The notes below the pieces were generated by a model. That model saw nothing but the letters and a program-made list of their open reading frames with translations, ran no database searches and had not been told where the DNA came from. A stretch of 18,157 bases of DNA. Origin: Candidatus Levyibacteriota bacterium. GTDB taxonomy: Bacteria; Patescibacteriota; Microgenomatia; Levybacterales; UBA12049. Shown here one piece after another: positions 12,012 through 18,157 of the stretch. Position numbers and translations under genes: made by a program. Numbering within the stretch: the stretch's first letter is position 1; each line of letters starts with the position of its first letter. The stretch lies in the NCBI GenBank assembly GCA_016184205.1, contig JACPDD010000010.1, positions 3,679-21,835 on the forward strand, in the 5' to 3' direction.

Positions 12012-13694
12012 ATGAGGCCTGTCCAAAAGTTTAAGCGTTTAGCGTTTAGCGTTAAGCGTATAGTTTTGAGTTTGTTATTTGTTATTTGTTATTTGTTATT
12101 TGTTAGTGTATCACCTTCTTCTGCTCAAACCGCGCCCGCTTCGAGTAGCTCAGCAGTAACCCCAAACTCCTACGCTGCCCCAAACACCAATGCCGATGTC
12201 CCAAAAAATCTTCACACATGGACACAGAATGTAATGATAGAAACAATGGCCGCTCTAACTTGCCAGCTAGCTGGAGTAGACCCTGTCAATCCAAACCAAA
12301 AATGCCTAGGTATAGACCAGAAAAACGGTCAAATTGGTTTTGTTGAAAACGGCGGGGGTGCAATAGGACTCATGGGAAAGGCAATTACCATGCTTTATAC
12401 CCCTCCTGCCAGTAGCGGACAATATTTGCAAAACTTAGCAAGTAATTTTGGTCTGGTCAAACCTGCACAAGCCCAACTCCAGGAAACAGGATTTAAAGGT
12501 CTTTCTCCTCTTCTTGGAATTTGGAGCACCTTTAGAAACATGGTTTATCTTCTGTTTGTTCTTATCTTTGTAATAATAGGCATTGCAATTATGCTTAGAG
12601 TAAAAATTGATCCAAGAACTGTCATGACTGTTCAAAACCAAATTCCCAAAATTATCGTGGGAATACTTCTTGTAACCTTCTCTTTTGCCATAGCAGGATT
12701 TCTTATAGATTTGATGTATACCTCTATATATTTGACAGGAAATGCTATTGTTGCAACCGATTCTAAAATTACTGAAAAGAGTCTTGTTGTAGATATAGCT
12801 AGCTCCACCAATCCTTTTTCTGCAGCGAACAGAATAGGAGGAGCCACCGGAGGATCATTGGGACTGAGTAATATTGCCTGGGAACCTGCAAAATCAGTAG
12901 GGGGATATATTGCTCCTATTTTTGACAATGCTCCAGGAAAGATAATAACGGGAATAGTCATGGGCGTAGTTGGTAAATTTGTTGTAAAGGGAACCTATGA
13001 TGTCGTTGGGGGAATTTTAACAGCTGTCGGACTTATTGGAGGAACTGCTGCAGGAGGTCCCGCTGGAGCTATCGCTGGCGCAGCAATCGGGAGTAGCATC
13101 GCTAATTTTATTGTAAGTCTTATCGCATTTCTTGTAATTTCAATTGCTCTTCTCTTTGCACTGTTTAGACTCTGGTTTGCCCTTATATCTGCGTACATAT
13201 TCCTCCTCCTTGATGTAGTAACTGCCCCTTTTTGGATTTTTGCTGGCCTGATACCTGGAAGCTCAATTAGTTTTGGCCTATGGTTAAGAGATATAATCTC
13301 TAATTTGGCTGCATTCCCAACAGCAATAATTATGTTTCTTTTGGCAAGAGTTTTTATAGATGCTTTTGGTACAACACAAGCTGCAGGTCAATTTGTACCT
13401 CCTCTTATTGGAAATCCTAGCGCCACAAATGCAATTGGGGCACTGATAGGGCTCGGTTTTATTCTACTTACTCCCCGAGTCGTAGAAATGACAAAAGCAG
13501 CGCTTAAGGCTCCAAAGTTTGACACAACCCCAATCAAACAAGCCATTGGCGTAGGGACAGGAGCTCCTGGAGCAATTGTGGGACAAGGTAGCCATCTAGG
13601 ATCTACGCTTTTTGGAATTTCTAATCTTCCTGGTGTTAGAAGTGTACCTATGCTTAATCGTTTATTGCCAAGAGCTGGCGGACATGCTCCTTAA
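12012..13694 (+). CDS. TrbL/VirB6-like polytopic membrane protein (type IV secretion-like)
   Basis: The 560-residue product has a signal peptide or first TM (about 16-38, ending SVSPSSAQT), an extracytoplasmic Ser/Ala/Pro-rich part with two cysteines (84, 98), and about six further membrane segments: 176-196, 212-237, 309-327, 365-400, 402-416 and 430-450, plus 474-490. The Gly/Ala-rich hydrophobic stretch at 330-365 (GGTAAGGPAGAIAGAAIG) and overall plan fit the TrbL/VirB6 channel family that CPR genomes carry with PrgI/VirB4-type genes. None of those partners are in the window, so the assignment rests on topology. The signal region is written by two heptamer arrays (12031-12058 and 12071-12105). 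GAGAGG sits directly against the ATG, too close to be a normal Shine-Dalgarno. It ends 4 bases from the convergent 899-residue gene. Confidence 0.65.
   Translation: MRPVQKFKRLAFSVKRIVLSLLFVICYLLFVSVSPSSAQTAPASSSSAVTPNSYAAPNTNADVPKNLHTWTQNVMIETMAALTCQLAGVDPVNPNQKCLGIDQKNGQIGFVENGGGAIGLMGKAITMLYTPPASSGQYLQNLASNFGLVKPAQAQLQETGFKGLSPLLGIWSTFRNMVYLLFVLIFVIIGIAIMLRVKIDPRTVMTVQNQIPKIIVGILLVTFSFAIAGFLIDLMYTSIYLTGNAIVATDSKITEKSLVVDIASSTNPFSAANRIGGATGGSLGLSNIAWEPAKSVGGYIAPIFDNAPGKIITGIVMGVVGKFVVKGTYDVVGGILTAVGLIGGTAAGGPAGAIAGAAIGSSIANFIVSLIAFLVISIALLFALFRLWFALISAYIFLLLDVVTAPFWIFAGLIPGSSISFGLWLRDIISNLAAFPTAIIMFLLARVFIDAFGTTQAAGQFVPPLIGNPSATNAIGALIGLGFILLTPRVVEMTKAALKAPKFDTTPIKQAIGVGTGAPGAIVGQGSHLGSTLFGISNLPGVRSVPMLNRLLPRAGGHAP
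12031..12058 (+). repeat. Heptamer array, TTAAGCG/TTTAGCG x4
   Basis: TTAAGCG, TTTAGCG, TTTAGCG, TTAAGCG in perfect seven-base register (12031-12058). It encodes KRLAFSVKR at the positively charged start of the signal peptide. The period is not a multiple of three. Confidence 0.8.
12071..12105 (+). repeat. Heptamer array, TTTGTTA x5, in the signal peptide
   Basis: Five perfect copies of TTTGTTA (12071-12105, 35 bp) encode the hydrophobic core LLFVICYLLFV. Gain or loss of one copy would shift the reading frame of the TrbL-like gene within its first 35 codons. Three copies (21 bases) make seven residues, so the array translates as a seven-residue hydrophobic repeat. Confidence 0.92.
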
Positions 13695-13698
13695 TCAA

Positions 13699-16398
13699 CT
13701 ATTTTTCCTTAGCAATCCTAGACATCATGTAATAAATAAAAGCAAGCATTAGGAGTGGAGCTATTGTTCTAACTAAACCCCAAGCGACTTCTTTTTTCCC
13801 TCCACCCGCTCTTTTTTGGAGATCTTGCTGTATCTCACGGGTAATCAAATGACCATCTCTCAGAAGGCCCGTAAAATCGTTTAACTGCAATTCATTCCAA
13901 GCCATAGCTCCTCTACCAAAAGAGGCTTGAGCAAAAGAAGCTCTTCCAAGCAACTTGTCCGTAATAGTGCCGATTCCTAAGGGTAATCTGCTATACCAAT
14001 CTTTACCATAAAACTTCATTATGCCTTCCGCATAATCTGCTACAACAGCTTCAGCAATGTGTGCGTCATAACCTGCAACCCCTTTATAAACTTCAGCCAA
14101 AACTTCAACAATTTGCTCTGGACTTTTGAAATGGGCCATACCCTCTACTAATTTATGGGTCGCGTCGGACGCCAATTTGGCATTTGCTATATCTCTCCAT
14201 CGTCTTGCTATGGATGTTGCTCCCGTTTTAGCAAACTTATATCTATCGTAAGGCAAATCATCCGTTCCAAAGATAAACGGCACTTCCCATTCTCGGTGTT
14301 TTAGGTTTTCTACAAATTCGTCTAGCTTGGTTCCACCAGAATTCCCTTCTGTAAATACTTTTTTAATAGTAGCCGTTAATTTAATTATTCTTTCTCGCTG
14401 AGCCGGATCTTCAATCAGATCAAAATTAAGAGCTTGAGCTCTGTCTTTTACCGCTCTGTTTTGAAGAATTACAAGTCTATCAAGATCCCCCATTGAGTCC
14501 GGATTGTCTTTGTCACCAATTAAAAGGGGGTCATTCATATTGCTTCCTATGTTCCTGAGGACTTCTCCCTGTACGTCTCTTAGGTTGTAGAACAGTCTTA
14601 AGGGAAGAATGTTGGATATCTTGTCAAGGCTTCCTCTAATGTTAGCCTCTGCCACTGCAGATTTTTCGGCATTATGACCTGACAAGTCACCCCTATTTTT
14701 TTCAATCTGCATTCCCGTTCCTATCCAGTCCATATCACCCGGACTCATATCTCCCAACGCAGAGGCTGTGGGATCATTACTATATCTCCAAGTAGTTCTG
14801 GAAAAGATTCCTCCTATTCTAAACGGATTTAGTCTCTGGAGATATCTATATCCTCTTTTATCATCTGCTACATTATTTATGATATCTACCTGTTTGTCCC
14901 AAACCCATTCTTGTAATTCTTTATACTCCCAAGGTTTTCTTCCTCTGTTGGTAATATATGAAAACACACGGTTTGCTGCGCCTCCAATATCAAACTTATA
15001 TATGCTATGCCTAAAGGGCGCTATGCTTTTAATTACGTCTTGACCCCAAAGACTAGCAAGCCTTCCGCCGGTCATGTCTCTCATTCCCTGCTCTTCTTCG
15101 GTTGGAAGCTCGGGAAGCACGCTTGATGCAGCGATTTCCGGCACTCTTCCAACAATTATTCCCATGCCTCTAGCAAAGGCAATTGCTCTATTTATTTCCC
15201 ATTCTGCCATTTCATAGATAGGCTTCCCTTGTTGATCAACTCCTTTTTGAGTACCGTCTACCTGTCCCTCCTTTATTGCTTCATTTAAGTATTTTATTAA
15301 TAATATTTCCACTCTACCCTTTTCTCCTGTTGTCGGATCTCCATCTACTTCAAATGCAGGAATATAGCCTCCATGCTCTTCTCTGACCTTTAAAAGGGCC
15401 TGTTCGTAAAGATGTGCAGCGTCTGCAACTCCTTTTTTACTAAAAGCTAGATCGGCCAAGTCTGCTCTAAAAGGCTGAAGAAATCCGCTTAATTTCTCTG
15501 CATCTATACCAGAATAAAATACATAGCCGGCATTATGAATAATTTGCCTCATGGCAAACTCCTGAACAAATCTTCTTGAATCTGCATCTCTGCCTGCACG
15601 GCCTAAAGCGTCTATAAAAGCTGCGTATATCGGTTGGTCTGTTAACTGATTGAAGGCATCTGAAAACTCACGGTTAGGCTGAGCATCTGCATTTTTGAAA
15701 AGACCATTAAAAATCTCCTCTAGTCCTTCTGTATCATTTACATCGTTAATAGAAGCCAGCTGCTCCCTGGTAAAGAAATGTTCCGGAAGATTTCTGTTTA
15801 ACCTGGATCTTGCAGCATTTAGCTGTTCCGCTCTTTCTCTTTCGGCAAGAGATTGCACATCTTCCGTAAGTTGATCAATTATTTCTCTTGCTCTATTCCT
15901 GTCAAATGCGGAGATACCTGGAGAGCCAACTCTCTTTTCAAGATTCGATATAGTCCGATTTGCGCTCTCTACGCTAAGACTATTAGTACTTACCTCTCTA
16001 TTATGATTGTTGATTTCAGCAATAAGCTCTGGATCTTGCATATTTGACATATCTATCCCTGCTCCAGGAGGTGCTACCATATTGACCGCGGGCTCCAGGT
16101 GTCTGGCTTCTTTTGGAACTTCTGCTTTCCTTTTTTCTATGGCTTGCTGTGCCTCTTCAGTTGGAAGACCTTGTTTTTTTGATAACTCTTGAGCTGCTTT
16201 TCTTAGCACATCTTCCGGTATGCCTTTAAGCTCAGTAACCAGTTTATTTATGTCTGGGGCTTGTTCACCAGATGGAGGAATGGATTCCACCGGCTTAACC
16301 GGTGGTTGAATTTCTCCTTGTCCTGGTTCTGGCATACTTTCAGGATACGGATTTTGGGCTCTGTTTGTCAAATTGTTGGGCTGAAATCTCTCTGTCAT
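13699..16398 (-). CDS. Large tail-anchored protein of unknown function (899 residues)
   Basis: The largest gene of the window. The N-terminus (1-50) is Pro/Gln/Glu-rich and disordered. The body is almost wholly polar and helical, with Arg/Glu/Asn-rich stretches (for example NRARE near 165-170, AERERAEQL near 185-195) and no recognised enzyme motif. Only the C-terminus is hydrophobic: TIAPLLMLAFIYYMM (about 878-892), then SRIAKEK, a tail anchor that would leave the bulk in the cytoplasm. There is no signal peptide. The start ATG at 16398 is preceded by TAAAAT 9 bases upstream, with no Shine-Dalgarno. Its stop lies 4 bases from the stop of the convergent TrbL-like gene. The pairing with a channel-like protein suggests a cytoplasmic partner of an envelope machine, but this is guesswork. 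Confidence 0.72.
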   Translation of the reverse strand: MTERFQPNNLTNRAQNPYPESMPEPGQGEIQPPVKPVESIPPSGEQAPDINKLVTELKGIPEDVLRKAAQELSKKQGLPTEEAQQAIEKRKAEVPKEARHLEPAVNMVAPPGAGIDMSNMQDPELIAEINNHNREVSTNSLSVESANRTISNLEKRVGSPGISAFDRNRAREIIDQLTEDVQSLAERERAEQLNAARSRLNRNLPEHFFTREQLASINDVNDTEGLEEIFNGLFKNADAQPNREFSDAFNQLTDQPIYAAFIDALGRAGRDADSRRFVQEFAMRQIIHNAGYVFYSGIDAEKLSGFLQPFRADLADLAFSKKGVADAAHLYEQALLKVREEHGGYIPAFEVDGDPTTGEKGRVEILLIKYLNEAIKEGQVDGTQKGVDQQGKPIYEMAEWEINRAIAFARGMGIIVGRVPEIAASSVLPELPTEEEQGMRDMTGGRLASLWGQDVIKSIAPFRHSIYKFDIGGAANRVFSYITNRGRKPWEYKELQEWVWDKQVDIINNVADDKRGYRYLQRLNPFRIGGIFSRTTWRYSNDPTASALGDMSPGDMDWIGTGMQIEKNRGDLSGHNAEKSAVAEANIRGSLDKISNILPLRLFYNLRDVQGEVLRNIGSNMNDPLLIGDKDNPDSMGDLDRLVILQNRAVKDRAQALNFDLIEDPAQRERIIKLTATIKKVFTEGNSGGTKLDEFVENLKHREWEVPFIFGTDDLPYDRYKFAKTGATSIARRWRDIANAKLASDATHKLVEGMAHFKSPEQIVEVLAEVYKGVAGYDAHIAEAVVADYAEGIMKFYGKDWYSRLPLGIGTITDKLLGRASFAQASFGRGAMAWNELQLNDFTGLLRDGHLITREIQQDLQKRAGGGKKEVAWGLVRTIAPLLMLAFIYYMMSRIAKEK

Positions 16399-16407
16399 AG
16401 TGAGGAA

Positions 16408-16413
16408 ATTTTA
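16408..16413 (-). promoter_or_regulatory. -10 box of the 899-residue gene
   Basis: TAAAAT on the minus strand (16413-16408), 9 bases before the ATG at 16398. No -35 at the usual spacing; TTGACT lies directly next to it. Predicted transcript begins at or just before the ATG. Confidence 0.4.
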
Positions 16414-16481
16414 AGTCAAACAAGAATAACCTACTTGATATTTAGGCAACAAGAACTTAACAACAGCCCAACACAGTTATT

Positions 16482-16498
16482 GTTATAATTGTTATATT
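16482..16498 (+). promoter_or_regulatory. Two overlapping extended -10 boxes before the four-helix bundle gene
   Basis: TGTTATAAT (16481-16489) and TGTTATATT (16490-16498) are two extended -10 sequences in tandem, nine bases apart, in a TTGTTAT-type repeat. The second ends 11 bases before the ATG at 16510. Confidence 0.55.
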
Positions 16499-16509
16499 GC
16501 GAAATTGTT

Positions 16510-16884
16510 ATGAAAAAATATCTGCAGCTTAATGACTTAACTTCATACAAAAGGGCTCTAAAACTCTCAAATTTTCTCTGGGAAATAATTATCCAATGGG
16601 GAAACTTTGAAAAAAATACAATTGGGTCACAATTCGTACGGTCCGTTGATTCTATCTCGGCCAACATTGCTGAGGGGTTTGGTAGATTTGGCAAAAAAGA
16701 TAAAATTAAGTTCTATTACTACAGTCTTGGATCTCTTAAGGAAAGCCTTGATTGGAACGAAAAATCAAAACATAGAAAGCTATTGACTCAGGAACAATAT
16801 AATTATATTCTAGGCGAGCTTCAGGAGTTGCCGAAAGAAATTCATCAGCTCATAAAATTTACAAATGATAAACTAAAAGAATAA
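16510..16884 (+). CDS. S23/IVS-type four-helix bundle protein
   Basis: The 124-residue product matches the family first found in intervening sequences of 23S rRNA and widespread as stand-alone genes: LNDLTSYKRALKLSNFLWEII, then FEKNTIGSQFVRSVDSISANIAEGFGRF, where the RSxxSIxANIAEGFGR block is the hallmark, then KIKFYYYSLGSLKESL and a final helix. Biochemical function is not established; members form homo-oligomers of helical bundles. I chose the ATG at 16510, which gives the usual MKKYLQLNDL start, over an in-frame TTG at 16489 lying in the promoter repeat. The next gene starts 2 bases after its stop, so the two are co-transcribed. Confidence 0.88.
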   Translation: MKKYLQLNDLTSYKRALKLSNFLWEIIIQWGNFEKNTIGSQFVRSVDSISANIAEGFGRFGKKDKIKFYYYSLGSLKESLDWNEKSKHRKLLTQEQYNYILGELQELPKEIHQLIKFTNDKLKE

Positions 16885-16886
16885 CA

Positions 16887-18157
16887 ATGAAACAATCAAA
16901 CAATTCAACAATTGAATTTTCTCATTTCGAGAATTTATATCCAGAAAATTCAAGGTTTGCGGAAATCGAACAGATACTTCATTTTGTTAAAGAAGGAAAT
17001 TCATGCCAGCTTATTGGACTTTCTGGAGTGGGAAAATCAAATGTTCTGGGATTTCTTGCATACAACAGAAATATTAGGATAAAACATTTGGGAGAAAACC
17101 AGAAATGGTTTCATTTTGTACCTCTAAATTTCTCCGAAATTAGAAATAGGCCGCTTGCGCAGGCCTGGAAATTTATATTCCTGGGGCTTATTGAATCTTT
17201 AAATGAAAGAAAAATGCCAGAATATGAAACTGTAAATAAAATTTTTAAAGAAAGTTCAAACTTAAATGATGAGCTGGTACTTTTCCAGGGATTAAAAAGA
17301 GCAATTGACTATTTGTCTTTAGAAAAGGAGCTAACCGCAGTTTTCCTTTTTGACAGATTTGAAGAATATGCAAAGATGACAGATTCTTCTTTTTTTGCAA
17401 ACTTAAGAGTTCTAAGGAACAGGGCAAAATACCGTTTTTCCGCAGTTTTTTCGCTCACAAGGCCGATTGAAAATATTATTGACGAGACTATGCTTTCAGA
17501 CTTCCATGAATTTTTAGCAGGGCATGAAGTTTATCTCAAGCTAAAAGATGAGGTTGGGCTCAATTTTAGGATTTCATATCTTGAAAAAGTAAGCGGGAAG
17601 AAAATAGATGAGAAATTAAAAGAAAAAGTAATTTCCTTAACCGGTGGGCACGGCAAGCTCACTCGACTTTCTTTAGAAAGTCTATTAGCAATTAGCGACG
17701 AGCGTCTAGCGTCTAGTTCTGAGCTCAAAAATTTTCTTCTTGAACAAAAATCCATACAAGGAGGGCTTTATGAAATATGGCAATTTCTTACGCCTTCGGA
17801 AAAAGCAATAATTAGGACTTATGAATTAGGAATTAAGGAAGATTACCTTGAAAAAGTTGGGTTGCTTGAAAACGGAAAAATTGCCATTCCTCTTTTTGAA
17901 GAATTTATCTCAACAATTCAGCAATCCAACAATGAAATAATATCCTACAACCCTTCAACAGGAGAAATCAAAAAGGGGGAGAACATAATCTCCGATCAAT
18001 TAAGCGCTTCCGAATTCAGATTACTTAGATTCTTAATAGAAAACAGTGGAAGAATTGTTGAAAAAGAAGAAATAATAAATGCTGTTTGGAAAGATTCAAA
18101 AACCCAGGAAGGAGTAACAGACCAGGCTCTTGACCAGATTGTCTATAGGTTAAGGAA
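16887..18157 (+). CDS. STAND-like P-loop ATPase with C-terminal OmpR/PhoB-type winged helix (runs off the right edge)
   Basis: The open frame runs 423 codons from ATG at 16887 to the window end without a stop. A Walker A motif GLSGVGKS lies near residues 43-50, and a Walker B-like hydrophobic run ending FLFDRFEE lies near 151-158. FSAVFSLTRP follows as a sensor-like strand, and a helical, winged-helix-like part ends near 350. The C-terminus (about 370 on: LSASEFRLLRFLIENSGRIVEKEEIINAVW...VTDQALDQIVYRLR) is a clear Trans_reg_C DNA-binding domain whose end is cut off. So this is an ATP-dependent, DNA-binding regulator without a separate receiver domain. It is co-transcribed with the four-helix bundle gene. 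Two AGCGTCT heptamers (17701-17714) encode a surface loop (ERLASS). Confidence 0.85.
   Translation, partial: MKQSNNSTIEFSHFENLYPENSRFAEIEQILHFVKEGNSCQLIGLSGVGKSNVLGFLAYNRNIRIKHLGENQKWFHFVPLNFSEIRNRPLAQAWKFIFLGLIESLNERKMPEYETVNKIFKESSNLNDELVLFQGLKRAIDYLSLEKELTAVFLFDRFEEYAKMTDSSFFANLRVLRNRAKYRFSAVFSLTRPIENIIDETMLSDFHEFLAGHEVYLKLKDEVGLNFRISYLEKVSGKKIDEKLKEKVISLTGGHGKLTRLSLESLLAISDERLASSSELKNFLLEQKSIQGGLYEIWQFLTPSEKAIIRTYELGIKEDYLEKVGLLENGKIAIPLFEEFISTIQQSNNEIISYNPSTGEIKKGENIISDQLSASEFRLLRFLIENSGRIVEKEEIINAVWKDSKTQEGVTDQALDQIVYRLR
17701..17714 (+). repeat. AGCGTCT heptamer x2 in the ATPase gene
   Basis: AGCGTCT AGCGTCT, followed by AG. Two perfect copies in a coding region, of the same seven-base style as the arrays at 11362, 12031 and 12071. 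Confidence 0.6.

Noticed and set aside
16489..16509. TTG start of the four-helix bundle gene at 16489.
   Set aside because: It lies within the tandem -10 repeat. The ATG at 16510 gives the normal family N-terminus.
16887..16920. Repeated AACAAT units at the start of the ATPase gene considered as a CRISPR or direct repeat array.
   Set aside because: Units are irregular, 7-9 bases long, with no spacers; this is low-complexity sequence encoding MKQSNNSTIE.

Overview
The window looks like part of a Candidate Phyla Radiation (Patescibacteria) genome, most likely Microgenomates. This is inferred from gene content and style, not from a search. The supporting signs are small, tightly packed genes, many lineage-specific membrane proteins, a four-helix-bundle S23-type protein, a TrbL/VirB6-like polytopic protein, seven-base tandem repeats inside genes, and very short or absent 5' leaders. 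Base composition is moderately AT-rich. No phage, insertion sequence or CRISPR array is visible.

Layout. 1-333 (-) is the start of a Pro/Gly-rich protein that runs off the left edge. 431-5901 (+) is an envelope block: a membrane-anchored amidase, a SpoIID/LytB-type protein, a PH-domain membrane protein, a 68-residue membrane protein, and a PP2C-like/LytR_C membrane fusion. 5902-6621 (-) is an orphan that abuts the end of that block. 6738-7569 is the trans-translation locus: smpB (+) and the tmRNA gene ssrA (-), which the open reading frames do not show, converge on one shared terminator. 7672-10189 holds an unknown gene, comF (-), a phosphoglycerate-mutase-like gene (+) and a DoxX-like gene (-).

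10242-11933 holds five tRNA genes: Ser(CGA) and Ser(GCT) on the minus strand, then Arg(GCG), Ser(TGA) and Ser(GGA) on the plus strand. These four tRNA-Ser genes can decode all six serine codons. A Nudix hydrolase gene lies among them, and its ATG begins on the A of the encoded CCA of tRNA-Ser(TGA). 12012-13694 (+) is a TrbL/VirB6-like membrane protein. It converges on an 899-residue tail-anchored protein of unknown function (13699-16398, -). 16510 to the right edge is a two-gene unit: an S23-type four-helix bundle and an ATPase with a C-terminal OmpR-type winged helix, cut by the window end.

How it fits together. The left block acts on the cell wall (amide and glycan cleavage plus membrane sensors). 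The middle is ribosome rescue. The serine tRNA cluster is translation supply. The TrbL-like protein suggests a secretion or DNA-transfer envelope machine. The most striking structural themes are -10 boxes 6-11 bases before start codons (leaderless or near-leaderless mRNAs), heptanucleotide tandem repeats inside coding regions, palindromic repeats inserted in-frame or next to promoters, the tRNA/Nudix one-base overlap, and a tmRNA with an unusual T-loop.
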